A stretch of DNA of 64,000 nucleotides from Pseudescherichia sp031979925 (lineage in GTDB: Bacteria > Pseudomonadota > Gammaproteobacteria > Enterobacterales > Enterobacteriaceae). How positions within the stretch are numbered: the first letter of the stretch is position 1; the number at the start of each line of letters is the position of its first letter. The notes under the pieces are model-generated. The model was not told where the DNA came from and made no database searches. It saw only the letters and a program-made list of their open reading frames with translations. A program made the translations under genes and the position numbers. Below are positions 16,996 to 25,620 of this stretch, in pieces. The DNA lies in the NCBI RefSeq assembly GCF_031979925.1, contig NZ_DALZFB010000002.1, positions 310,001 through 374,000 on the forward strand, given 5' to 3'.

Positions 16996-19137
16996 ATGAA
17001 AACCATAGCAATAATGAATCATCCTGGCGTTATTTTTAAAGAGACCGCACTGCAGGAGCTGGGCCAGCGCTTAAGTGCCATGGATTTCCGTATTCTCTAC
17101 CCAGAGGACGTTGAAGATCTGCTGGGGCTCATTAACAATAACGCCAAAATCTGTGGCGTGGTTATTGACTGGGATAGCTATAACCTGAGTCTGACTCAGC
17201 AGATCGGTGCGCTCAACGATCGTCTACCGATGTATATGTTTGCTAATAAAAACAGTGCGCTCGATCTTACCCTGCGTGACTTAGATGCCAATATTCATTT
17301 TTTTGAGTATGCACTCGACGTCGCCTGCGACATTGCTAATAAAATCCAGCAGGTCACGGAGTCCTACTACGATAAAATTCTGCCGCCGCTGACAAAGGCG
17401 CTCTTTAACTATGTTAACGCCGGGAAATATACCTTCTGTACGCCGGGCCATATGTCGGGAACCGCGTTTCAGAAAAGCCCGGTTGGCAGCCTTTTTTATG
17501 ACTTCTTTGGTGCCAATACCATGAAGTCAGATATCTCGGTATCGGTAACGGAGCTGGGGTCGCTGCTGGATCACTCTGGCCCACACAGAGAGGCAGAGGA
17601 GTATATCGCCCGCACCTTTAACGCCGAGCGTAGCTACATGGTGACTAACGGCACCTCGACGGCCAACAAAATCGTCGGCATGTATTCAGCGCCGGTGAAA
17701 AGTACGGTGCTGATCGATCGTAACTGCCATAAGTCCCTGACCCATCTGCTGATGATGAGCGATGTCACGCCTATCTACCTGCGTCCTACTCGTAACGCCT
17801 TCGGCATTCTGGGCGGCATTCCACAAAGTGAGTTTTCCCGAGTGTCCATTCAGCAAAAAGTTGACGCGACGCCAGGTGCCAGCTGGCCGGTGCATGCGGT
17901 TATTACCAACTCCACCTATGATGGTCTGCTCTATGACACCGATTATATCAAGCAGAACCTTGAGGTGAACTCGATTCACTTTGACTCCGCCTGGGTTCCC
18001 TATACCAACTTCAATCCTATCTATAAAGGGCTGTGCGGCATGAGCGGTGAGCGCACAGAGGGCAAGGTAATCTATGAAACGCAGTCGACCCATAAGCTGC
18101 TGGCGGCGTTTTCCCAGGCGTCCATGATCCATATTAAGGGCGATTTCACCGAGGAGACCTTTAACGAATCCTTTATGATGCACACCTCCACATCGCCTCA
18201 CTACGGGATCGTCGCCTCCATTGAGACCGCGGCGGCGATGATGGAGGGCAGCGCCGGAAAACGGCTGGTACAGAACTCTATCGAGCGCGCCATCTCCTTC
18301 CGCCAGGAGATCAAAAAGCTCCGCAACGAATGCGACGGCTGGTTCTTTGACGTCTGGCAACCGGAAGATATCAGCACAACCGCGTGCTGGCCGCTGAAAG
18401 GCGAGGATAACTGGCACGGCTTCAGAAACATAGATGACAACCATATGCATCTGGATCCGGTGAAGGTGACGCTGTTGACGCCAGGGATGAATAAGCAGGG
18501 CGAAATGACGGTGCGCGGTATTCCAGCCTGGATCGTTTCGAAATACCTCGACTATCACGGCATCGTGGTCGAGAAGACCGGCCCCTACAATCTGCTGTTC
18601 CTGTTCAGCATCGGCATTGACGAAACCAAGGCGCTGAGCCTGCTGCGCGCTCTGACAGACTTCAAGCGCGAGTATGACAGTAACCAGCGTATTAAGGAGA
18701 TGATGCCCGCACTCTATGCTCTCGATCCTGAGTTCTATAAGGAGATGCGTATTCAGGAGCTGGCGCAGGGAATGCATGAGGTGATTGGCAAGCATAACCT
18801 GCCTGAGCTGATGTATCGTGCCTTTGAAACTTTGCCAAAAATGGTCATGAATCCGTGGGCTGCTTGGCAGAAAGAGCTGAACGGTGACGTCGAAGAGGTC
18901 TACATCGATGAGATGATTGGCCGCGTTAACGCCAACATGATCCTGCCGTATCCACCGGGAGTGCCGCTGGTGATGCCGGGCGAAATGCTGACGGAGAATA
19001 ACCGACCGGTGCTGGAGTTTATTCAAATGCTGTGCGAGATCGGCTCACACTATCCAGGATTTGAGACCGATATCCATGGCGCATACCGTAAGGCAGACGG
19101 CAGATACACAATAAAAGTATTAAAAAACAGCCAGTAA
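16996..19137 (+). CDS. cadA: Inducible lysine decarboxylase CadA
   Basis: CadA converts lysine to cadaverine and CO2, consuming a cytoplasmic proton. The 713-residue protein has the N-terminal wing/response-regulator-like domain, the PLP-binding core with the Schiff-base lysine in TQSTHKLLAAFSQ (Lys about 367), the PLP-phosphate region NGTSTANK, and the HFDSAWVPYTNF segment. The overall sequence follows E. coli CadA closely, better than would be expected for ornithine or arginine decarboxylases. It works with CadB in a proton-consuming cycle. Confidence 0.95.
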   Translation: MKTIAIMNHPGVIFKETALQELGQRLSAMDFRILYPEDVEDLLGLINNNAKICGVVIDWDSYNLSLTQQIGALNDRLPMYMFANKNSALDLTLRDLDANIHFFEYALDVACDIANKIQQVTESYYDKILPPLTKALFNYVNAGKYTFCTPGHMSGTAFQKSPVGSLFYDFFGANTMKSDISVSVTELGSLLDHSGPHREAEEYIARTFNAERSYMVTNGTSTANKIVGMYSAPVKSTVLIDRNCHKSLTHLLMMSDVTPIYLRPTRNAFGILGGIPQSEFSRVSIQQKVDATPGASWPVHAVITNSTYDGLLYDTDYIKQNLEVNSIHFDSAWVPYTNFNPIYKGLCGMSGERTEGKVIYETQSTHKLLAAFSQASMIHIKGDFTEETFNESFMMHTSTSPHYGIVASIETAAAMMEGSAGKRLVQNSIERAISFRQEIKKLRNECDGWFFDVWQPEDISTTACWPLKGEDNWHGFRNIDDNHMHLDPVKVTLLTPGMNKQGEMTVRGIPAWIVSKYLDYHGIVVEKTGPYNLLFLFSIGIDETKALSLLRALTDFKREYDSNQRIKEMMPALYALDPEFYKEMRIQELAQGMHEVIGKHNLPELMYRAFETLPKMVMNPWAAWQKELNGDVEEVYIDEMIGRVNANMILPYPPGVPLVMPGEMLTENNRPVLEFIQMLCEIGSHYPGFETDIHGAYRKADGRYTIKVLKNSQ

Positions 19138-19457
19138 CATGGCTTCAGGCAGAACAGCGGCGGGCGCGGAGCCCGCCGACGCAAACGGGGTAACAGTCAG
19201 TAGCAAATTGACACACTTTTAGTCCGCTTGATTTCGTAAGAGATAAGAAAGGCTTATGGATTGAAACGTGAAGAAACCATGCTTTTGCCTGATATCCTGT
19301 TGCAGAATATTACTGTTCGCTGGCCGACAGTGTAGGTTGCACTAAGCTTACTTTCACGCGGCGACGAAATATCTACTCTTTATACGCCGTGAGGTGAAAG
19401 AATTCTCTTTTACTGAATGCAGTATGATGTCTAATGTATTAATTCTGGAGGTCAGAA
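19138..19457. other. Intergenic region between cadA and ymdF
   Basis: This stretch of about 320 bp contains no convincing gene. A GC-rich stem CGGCGGGC/GCCCGCCG at 19158-19178 follows cadA and could contribute to termination, although no T tract follows. The rest, up to the ymdF ribosome-binding site GGAGGTCAG, probably holds the ymdF promoter, but no clear -35/-10 pair could be fixed. Confidence 0.4.
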
Positions 19458-19649
19458 ATGGCAGAACATCGTGGTGGTTCTGGTAACTTCGCAGAAGATC
19501 GTGAAAAAGCATCAGAAGCAGGTCGTAAAGGTGGCCAGCACAGCGGGGGTAACTTCAAAAACGACCCTGAGCGCGCATCAGAAGCTGGCAAAAAAGGGGG
19601 CAAAAGTAGCCATGGTGGTGGCGGCCAGGGCGGTGGCGGTAACCGCTAG
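19458..19649 (+). CDS. ymdF: KGG-domain stress-induced protein YmdF
   Basis: This 63-residue, very glycine-rich basic protein carries two KGG repeats (NFAEDREKASEAGRKGGQHSG and NFKNDPERASEAGKKGGKS), the mark of the general stress protein/KGG family that includes YmdF and YciG. GGAGGTCAGAA precedes the ATG. Its molecular function is not known; relatives are linked to RpoS-controlled stress survival and motility. A strong terminator follows. Confidence 0.93.
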   Translation: MAEHRGGSGNFAEDREKASEAGRKGGQHSGGNFKNDPERASEAGKKGGKSSHGGGGQGGGGNR

Positions 19650-19707
19650 ATGCCAGTACCATCGCAGCGTAAGATAAGTTAATTTTATGACCCCTCTTAC
19701 ATTTGTC

Positions 19708-19737
19708 CCGCCGTCGGGTTCGCCCGGCGGTTTTTTT
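19708..19737 (+). terminator. Intrinsic terminator after ymdF
   Basis: A GC-rich hairpin CCCGCCGTCGGG-TTCG-CCCGGCGG is followed by seven T residues. It is a textbook Rho-independent terminator. Confidence 0.9.
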
Positions 19738-19817
19738 ATGTCTTTTTTCTGCTAAGCCGTTGAACTGACTCTTCTGCCATCGCACACTACGGGGCTTCGC
19801 TCTGGGCCGGTGGTAAA

Positions 19818-20735
19818 ATGATCCCTTTTTTTTCTCGCTATAAATTCTCTGTTAAGCCGCAAGAGGCACTCCTGATCCTCATCACCATGTTCTGGGGCGG
19901 CACGTTTCTGGCCGTTCAGTACGCGGTAACCCTGAGCGGTCCGCTCTTTTTTGTCGGCCTGCGCTTTGCTACGGCGGCTATCGCGGTTGCGTTGCTTTCC
20001 CTTAAGGTATTGCGCGGTATCACATGGCTTGAGATCAAGGCGGGCGTGGCTATCGGGGTCTCCATCGCTTTTGGATACGGCCTGCAAACCTGGGGACTCC
20101 AGACCATCTCCAGCAGCAAATCCGCCTTTATTACGGCGATGTATGTGCCGCTGGTGCCGCTATTGCAGTGGCTTTGCCTCGGCAGACTGCCGGGTCTGAT
20201 GTCCTGCGTGGGGATCGCGCTGGCCTTTGCCGGACTGGTTTTACTGGCGGGACCAGATGGCAACCTGCTGGCAATGGGAGAAGGGGAGTGGATCACGCTG
20301 GTTAGCGCAGTAGCCATTGCCGCTGAAATTATTCTTATTAGCGCCTGGGCGGGCAGAGTGGATATCCGCCGGGTGACCGTGATCCAGCTGGCTACCGCGT
20401 CGGTGGTGGCGTTTGCCGCTGCGGGTCCAGCCGGAGAGTCCGTGCCGCCGTTCTCACCTGCGCTGCTGCTGGTAGCCGCCGGTCTGGGCATTTTCAGCGC
20501 CATTATTCAGGTCACCATGAACTGGGCGCAGCGCAGCGTATCGCCTACCCGGGCAACGGTGATCTATACCGGTGAGCCAGTGTGGGCGGGCATTTTTGGT
20601 CGACTGGCGGGTGAACGCCTGCCGCTGCTGGCGCTGTTTGGCGGAGTGCTGATTGTGCTGGGCGTGTTGGTCAGCGAGCTAAAGATCAACAGAAAAAAAG
20701 CGCCGTCGGCGACGGCGTCATTAACCGAAGAGTAG
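19818..20735 (+). CDS. EamA/DMT-family transporter
   Basis: This 305-residue inner-membrane protein has ten predicted hydrophobic segments and two EamA repeats, as in drug/metabolite transporter exporters. Recognisable parts are ITMFWGGTFLAVQYAVTLSGPLFFVGLRF near the start and NWAQRSVSPTRATVIYTGEPVWAGIFGRLAGERL in the second repeat. The substrate is unknown. It converges on the LprI-like gene, and the last codons of this gene double as that gene's terminator. Confidence 0.9.
   Translation: MIPFFSRYKFSVKPQEALLILITMFWGGTFLAVQYAVTLSGPLFFVGLRFATAAIAVALLSLKVLRGITWLEIKAGVAIGVSIAFGYGLQTWGLQTISSSKSAFITAMYVPLVPLLQWLCLGRLPGLMSCVGIALAFAGLVLLAGPDGNLLAMGEGEWITLVSAVAIAAEIILISAWAGRVDIRRVTVIQLATASVVAFAAAGPAGESVPPFSPALLLVAAGLGIFSAIIQVTMNWAQRSVSPTRATVIYTGEPVWAGIFGRLAGERLPLLALFGGVLIVLGVLVSELKINRKKAPSATASLTEE
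20693..20717 (-). terminator. Minus-strand terminator inside the end of the DMT gene
   Basis: On the minus strand the stem CGCCGTC/GACGGCG is followed by a run of seven T. It would end transcripts of the LprI-like gene and lies within the last 15 codons of the convergent transporter gene, so coding and termination signals overlap. Confidence 0.75.
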
Positions 20736-20745
20736 GGTGGGGCGA

Positions 20746-21141
20746 TCAGTTGGCCGGCGGTAGCGGGCAGCTAAGATCGCCCTCTTCGCACTGCATCAGC
20801 GAGGCCAGAAAGGCTTCTCGCTCCGCAGTTTTATCGTGCAGGCACTGGTTATGGATCATCGGCTGCACGCTTCCGCCCTCGGTGCCGGAGACGATCAGCG
20901 CGCAGTCGGCGTCGCGCAGGCTAATCCACGTCTGCTGCGCCTTTTTCAACAGCTCGCGCTGCGGTGCTGCGGCCCGCTGTATGGCGGCCTCGTAAGTCTC
21001 ATTGAGTTTTTTATCTGCCGCCTGATACTGCTGTGCGGTGCAGCTGTTCAGATCGGACTGGGTGCTGGCATTGTCACACTCGTCCGCCAGCGCGCCGGTG
21101 CTCAGCAGCAAAGCCGCGCCTGCCATAAATAGACGTTTCAT
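20746..21141 (-). CDS. LprI-like (DUF1311) secreted protein
   Basis: This protein of about 131 residues has a Sec signal peptide (MKRLFMAGAALLLSTGALADE) and a cysteine-rich DUF1311/lysozyme inhibitor LprI-like N-terminal domain (CDNASTQSDLNSCTAQQYQAADKKLNETYEAAI...LLKKAQQTWISLRDADCAL). It should be periplasmic with disulphide bonds. Relatives include lysozyme inhibitors, but activity here is not shown. The ATG at 21141 is preferred over one four codons upstream because GGGGGG lies five bases before it. Confidence 0.85.
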   Translation of the reverse strand: MKRLFMAGAALLLSTGALADECDNASTQSDLNSCTAQQYQAADKKLNETYEAAIQRAAAPQRELLKKAQQTWISLRDADCALIVSGTEGGSVQPMIHNQCLHDKTAEREAFLASLMQCEEGDLSCPLPPAN

Positions 21142-21154
21142 TTTTCCCCCCATA

Positions 21155-21230
21155 AAAAAGCCGGATGCGCTGCGCTTATCCGGCCTACGGTTACATTGTA
21201 GCCCCGGTAAGCGTAGCGCCTCCGGGGATT
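21155..21230. repeat. Paired REP-type palindromes (BIME-like) between lprI-like gene and putA
   Basis: Two REP-like units lie back to back. The first reads GCCGGATGCGCTGCGCTTAT (21161 onward) and continues to CCGGCC; the second reads GTAGCCCCGGTAAGCGTAGC (21199 onward) and continues to CCGGGG. The same second type recurs at about 32,030 and 32,690. Such extragenic palindromes are common between convergent or adjacent genes in enterobacteria. Confidence 0.8.
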
Positions 21231-21238
21231 TTACACGA

Positions 21239-24200
21239 TTAACCGATTGTCATCAGGCTGGCGTTGCCTCCGGCCGCGGCGGTGTTGACGCTCAGCGAAC
21301 GTTCCAGATAGAGACGCTCAAGTACGATCGTCGTTTCACCCCGGGCGAAGCCCTGCACCGAGATAATTGCCCCATCACGCGCGGCCACCTGCTCGCAGAT
21401 CGTCCGCAGCTGATCAGAGTCGCCGTGGTAGATCACCGCGTCAAACGGCTGGCTCAGCAGCGACTCCGGCCTGGAGAAGGCGATACGCTCCGCAACCGCC
21501 TGCGGCAGCTGTTTCACCAGATCGCGATGCAGTCCATCCTCCGGCCACAGCACCTTGCTGCCCACCGCCAGCACCGCTGCCAGCTGCACGAGCGCATCCT
21601 GCTCGTTGTCAGCCATGCACAGCACGCTATCCCGTGGCAGCAGAGTCCAGGTGTTGCGCTCGCCGGTAGGGCCAGGTAGCAGGCGCTGCGTGCCGCTCTG
21701 CGCCTGTTCGCCAAATTGCTGGCAGAGTTCCACCAGCTCAGGGCGGCTGGTCGCCCAGGCGCTCAGGGCTTCCAGCGGCTGGGCCAGCACGCTGCGTAGA
21801 CGGGCATCCACCGGCCGCTCTGCATCATGCCGTGCCAGGGTAACCCCCAGCGCATTTTGCGGTCGGCTTGCCAGCAGGCGGTAAAGGTAGAGCGGGCCGC
21901 CCGCTTTAGGACCGGTGCCGGAGAGTCCCTCACCGCCAAACGGCTGGACGCCCACTACCGCGCCCACCATGTTGCGGTTGACATAGAGGTTGCCCACGTA
22001 AGCGTTGCCGGTGACCTGAGCAATGGTCTCGTCGATACGGGTATGCACCCCGAGGGTCAGGCCATAGCCGGAAGCGTTGATCTGGCGGATGGTCTCATCT
22101 AACTGGCTGCGGCTGTAACGCACCACATGCAGTACCGGGCCGAAGACCTCTTTTTTCAGCTCGTCGATGCTGTCCAGCTCGATCAGCGTTGGCGCAACAA
22201 AGGTACCGGTCTGCCACTCTTTTGCATCTTCGCTATTTTCCCGCACCGCCTGGAACACCGCATGGCCTTTTGCCCGCATCGCCTGAATATGGCGTTCAAT
22301 GGCGTTTTTCGCCTCCGCATCGATTACCGGACCGATATCAGTCGACAGACGGCCAGGGTTACCCATCCGGCTCTCAGCCATCGCGCCGCGCAGCATTTTC
22401 AGAGTGTGATCGGCAATATCCTCCTGCAAGCAGAGCAGACGCAGCGCGGAGCAGCGCTGACCAGCACTGTCAAACGCCGAGGCCATCACATCAACTACCA
22501 CCTGCTCGGTCAGCGCCGAGGAGTCAACGATCATCGCATTCATACCGCCGGTTTCGGCGATCAGCGGCGTCGGACGGCCCTGTGCGTCGAGGCGCGGCGC
22601 AATGCTGCGCTGCAGCAGGGAGGCGACCTCGGTCGAGCCGGTGAACATCACGCCGCGCACGCGGTTGTCGGCGGTCAGCTGCGCGCCAACGGTCTCACCC
22701 CGGCCCGGCAGGAGCTGAACGACCCCGGCAGGAACGCCCGCTTCCCGCAGCAGGGCCACGCTCTGGGCGGCAATCAGCGGCGTCTGCTCAGCCGGCTTCG
22801 CCAGCACGCTGTTACCCGCTGCGAGAGCGGCGGCAACCTGGCCGGTAAAGATCGCCAGCGGGAAGTTCCACGGACTAATACAGACCACCGGACCCAGCGG
22901 ACGGTGCGTCTCGTTGTCAAAATCGTCACGCACCTGGCCCGCGTAGTAGCGCAGGAAATCCACGGCTTCGCGCACTTCGGCGATGGCGTTACTGAAGGTT
23001 TTACCCGCCTCACGCACCAGAATACCGATCAGCTGCTGGGTCTGATCCTCCATCAGCATGGCGGCACGCTCCAGAATGGCAGCCCGCTCCTGGGGAGGGG
23101 TGGCAAACCAGATTGGCCCGTTGTTCACCGCGCTCTCCAGCGCCTGCTCAACTTCAGCAGGCGTGGTTTCTCGCGCGTATCCGACAATGTCTTTCGGTTC
23201 AGCCGGGTTGATAACGGCACTCATCTCGCCATCCTCAACCGGCTGCTCCAGCATCGGTCCGGCCTGCCAGCTGTGCAGGGCACTGTTGAGCAGGGCAGAG
23301 GAGAGGGATGCCAGCCGGTGCTCGTTCGCCAGATCCAGCCCGGCGGCGTTAACCCGGCCTTCGCCGTAGAGATCCACCGGCAGAGGGATCTTCGGATGCG
23401 GCAGACCAATCTGCCCCTCCTGGGCCGCCAGTTTTTCAACGGCGGTCACCGGATCGGCCACCAGCTCGTCGAGTGGTAGGGTGGTGTCGGCGATGCGGTT
23501 AACAAAGGAGGTGTTCGCGCCATTCTCCAGCAGGCGGCGGACCAGGTAGGCCAGCAGCGTTTCATGGGTACCGACCGGGGCATAGATACGGCAGGGGCGA
23601 TTCAGTTTGCCGTCGGCAATATTGCCTACCACCTGCTCATAGAGCGGCTCGCCCATGCCGTGCAGGCACTGGAACTCATACTGGCCCGGATAGTAGTTCT
23701 CGCCGGCAAGCTGATAGATAGCGGCCAGAGTGTGGGCGTTGTGGGTCGCAAACTGCGGGTAGATCAGGTTCGGTACGCTGAGCAGCTTTTTCGCACAGGC
23801 GATATAGGAGACGTCGGTGTAAACCTTGCGGGTATAGACCGGATACCCCTCCAGCCCCTCAACCTGAGCGCGTTTGATTTCGCTATCCCAGTAGGCTCCT
23901 TTCACCAGACGGATCATCAGGCGACGACGGCTGCGCGAGGCGAGGTCGGTCAGGTAGTCGATCACAAACGGGCAGCGCTTCATATAGGCCTGGATCACGA
24001 AGCCGATGCCGTTCCAGCCCGCCAGATCCGGATCGAAGCAGAGTTTTTCCAGCAGATCGAGGGAGATTTCCAGCCGATCCGCCTCTTCAGCGTCAATGTT
24101 GATCCCGATATCGTACTGGCGCGCCAGCAGGGTTAAGGACTTCAGGCGCGGATAGAGCTCGCTCATCACCCGCTCATACTGCGCCCGGCTGTAGCGCGGA

Positions 24201-25201
24201 TGCAGGGCCGACAGCTTGATGGAGATCCCCGGACCTTCATAGATACCGCGGCCGTTGGAGGCTTTGCCGATGGCGTGGATTGCCTGCTGATAGGAGACCA
24301 TATAGGCCTGCGCATCGGTGGCGGTCAGCGCCGCCTCGCCCAGCATATCGTAGGAGTAGCGGAACCCTTTCTCCTCAAGCTTGCGGGCGTTGGCCAGCGC
24401 TTCGGCGATGGTTTCACCGGTAACAAACTGTTCGCCCATCAGGCGCATCGCCATATCCACGCCTTTGCGGATCAGCGGCTCGCCGCTCTTGCCGATAATG
24501 CGGTTTAGCGAGCGCGAAAGGCTGGCTTCGTTATGGGTAGAGACCAGGCGGCCGGTAAACAGCAGGCCCCAGGTCGCGGCGTTGACAAATAGCGAGGGGC
24601 TGCGGCCGATATGCGACTGCCAGTTGCCGTTGCTGATTTTGTCACGGATCAGTGCGTCACGGGTGGCCTTGTCGGGAATACGCAGCAGCGCTTCAGCCAG
24701 GCACATCAGGGCGACGCCCTCCTGAGAGGAGAGGGAGAACTCCTGCAACAGGCTCTGCACCATTCCGGCACGGCCAGTAGCGGTTTTCTGATTACGCAGC
24801 TTTTCTGCGAGGCGGTAGGCCAGCTTCTGTGCGCGATCGGCAACCGGCTCCGGCAGGCGCGCCTGCTCCAGCAGCATCGGCACGGCGTCAGTTTCCGCGC
24901 GTCGCCAGGCGGCGGTAATGGCCGCACGGCTCACGGACTGGGGCAGGATCTGCTCGGCAAACTCCAGGAAGGGCTGATGCGGCTCATCTTTCAATACGCT
25001 GTTGTCGGCTTGTTCGCTCTCTACGCCGTTATTCTGGCCTGGTAGCTCCGGCAGCGCATCACCGCTCTCGACGCGCTCAAGATAGTTAAAGATGGCCTGC
25101 TTAATCAGCCAGTGCGGCGTGCGATCGATCTGCGTCGCCGCCTGCTTAATACGGTCACGCGTGGCGTCATCAAGCTTAACCCCCATCGTGGTGCTACCCA
25201 T
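21239..25201 (-). CDS. putA: Trifunctional PutA: proline dehydrogenase, P5C dehydrogenase and transcriptional repressor
   Basis: PutA oxidises proline to glutamate in two steps and represses the put genes when not membrane-bound. The 1,320-residue protein has an N-terminal ribbon-helix-helix (MGVKLDDATRDRIKQAATQIDRTPHWLIKQAIFNYL), a FAD-binding PRODH barrel (for example RLMIRLVKGAYWDSEIKRAQ), and an aldehyde dehydrogenase domain with SPWNFPLAIFTG, ETGGMNAMIVDSSAL and the catalytic Cys in SAGQRCSALRLL (about residue 917). The ATG at 25201 follows GAGGAG and gives the E. coli length. It is divergent from putP. Confidence 0.97.
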   Translation of the reverse strand: MGSTTMGVKLDDATRDRIKQAATQIDRTPHWLIKQAIFNYLERVESGDALPELPGQNNGVESEQADNSVLKDEPHQPFLEFAEQILPQSVSRAAITAAWRRAETDAVPMLLEQARLPEPVADRAQKLAYRLAEKLRNQKTATGRAGMVQSLLQEFSLSSQEGVALMCLAEALLRIPDKATRDALIRDKISNGNWQSHIGRSPSLFVNAATWGLLFTGRLVSTHNEASLSRSLNRIIGKSGEPLIRKGVDMAMRLMGEQFVTGETIAEALANARKLEEKGFRYSYDMLGEAALTATDAQAYMVSYQQAIHAIGKASNGRGIYEGPGISIKLSALHPRYSRAQYERVMSELYPRLKSLTLLARQYDIGINIDAEEADRLEISLDLLEKLCFDPDLAGWNGIGFVIQAYMKRCPFVIDYLTDLASRSRRRLMIRLVKGAYWDSEIKRAQVEGLEGYPVYTRKVYTDVSYIACAKKLLSVPNLIYPQFATHNAHTLAAIYQLAGENYYPGQYEFQCLHGMGEPLYEQVVGNIADGKLNRPCRIYAPVGTHETLLAYLVRRLLENGANTSFVNRIADTTLPLDELVADPVTAVEKLAAQEGQIGLPHPKIPLPVDLYGEGRVNAAGLDLANEHRLASLSSALLNSALHSWQAGPMLEQPVEDGEMSAVINPAEPKDIVGYARETTPAEVEQALESAVNNGPIWFATPPQERAAILERAAMLMEDQTQQLIGILVREAGKTFSNAIAEVREAVDFLRYYAGQVRDDFDNETHRPLGPVVCISPWNFPLAIFTGQVAAALAAGNSVLAKPAEQTPLIAAQSVALLREAGVPAGVVQLLPGRGETVGAQLTADNRVRGVMFTGSTEVASLLQRSIAPRLDAQGRPTPLIAETGGMNAMIVDSSALTEQVVVDVMASAFDSAGQRCSALRLLCLQEDIADHTLKMLRGAMAESRMGNPGRLSTDIGPVIDAEAKNAIERHIQAMRAKGHAVFQAVRENSEDAKEWQTGTFVAPTLIELDSIDELKKEVFGPVLHVVRYSRSQLDETIRQINASGYGLTLGVHTRIDETIAQVTGNAYVGNLYVNRNMVGAVVGVQPFGGEGLSGTGPKAGGPLYLYRLLASRPQNALGVTLARHDAERPVDARLRSVLAQPLEALSAWATSRPELVELCQQFGEQAQSGTQRLLPGPTGERNTWTLLPRDSVLCMADNEQDALVQLAAVLAVGSKVLWPEDGLHRDLVKQLPQAVAERIAFSRPESLLSQPFDAVIYHGDSDQLRTICEQVAARDGAIISVQGFARGETTIVLERLYLERSLSVNTAAAGGNASLMTIG

Positions 25202-25620
25202 GCATCTACTCCTCGTTAATATCGCACTCTGTGTCGTTAGCGAGAAATATCTACCATGTTGCAACTTTGTGCAACCGTGTTAATTGTGACGCGGTCAACA
25301 AGCTGAAAAATGAATGGATTGTTAAAGGTGATCGGCCTCTCAATAGCAGCGCTAGCACTCTTGAAACCGAGGAACCATGCGGTGCTTAACACTTTTGCAC
25401 GGTGTTACCTTGCAAAGCGTGAGCGAGTGCAACCTATTAGAAAATGGTATCGTGACGGGGATGTAATTCATGTGAATGCCATGTTAAATCGATTGTGGTT
25501 AGGAATCGCTTCCGGCAGGATACGGTCGCCCAACACAACAACGACACCTTTTCCCCGTTCCGGAAAAGGTCAACGCAGCAGATATCACGTCTGCTGACGA
25601 AAAGATCTGGAGACTTTTTA
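25202..25620. promoter_or_regulatory. put control region with PutA operators
   Basis: The 419 bp between divergent putA and putP carry copies of GTTGCA/TGCAAC, the known core target of the PutA ribbon-helix-helix: GTTGCA at 25258-25263, TGCAAC at 25270-25275 and TGCAAC at 25428-25433. Near matches occur around 25,395 and 25,411. The first two form an inverted pair just upstream of putA. This layout fits autorepression of putA and repression of putP in the absence of proline. No real gene is seen in this stretch. Confidence 0.75.

Noticed and set aside
17686..19026. 446-codon open frame antisense to cadA
   Set aside because: It is a shadow of the strongly conserved cadA coding sequence, rich in His, Gln and Arg, as expected for antisense of biased codons.
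22127..23479. 450-codon open frame on the plus strand inside putA
   Set aside because: It is antisense to the GC-rich, clearly homologous putA gene; such long antisense frames arise from codon bias. It has no ribosome-binding site and no recognisable domain.
25310..25597. 95-codon frame in the put control region
   Set aside because: It covers PutA operators and the expected putP promoter, lacks a ribosome-binding site, and matches nothing known.
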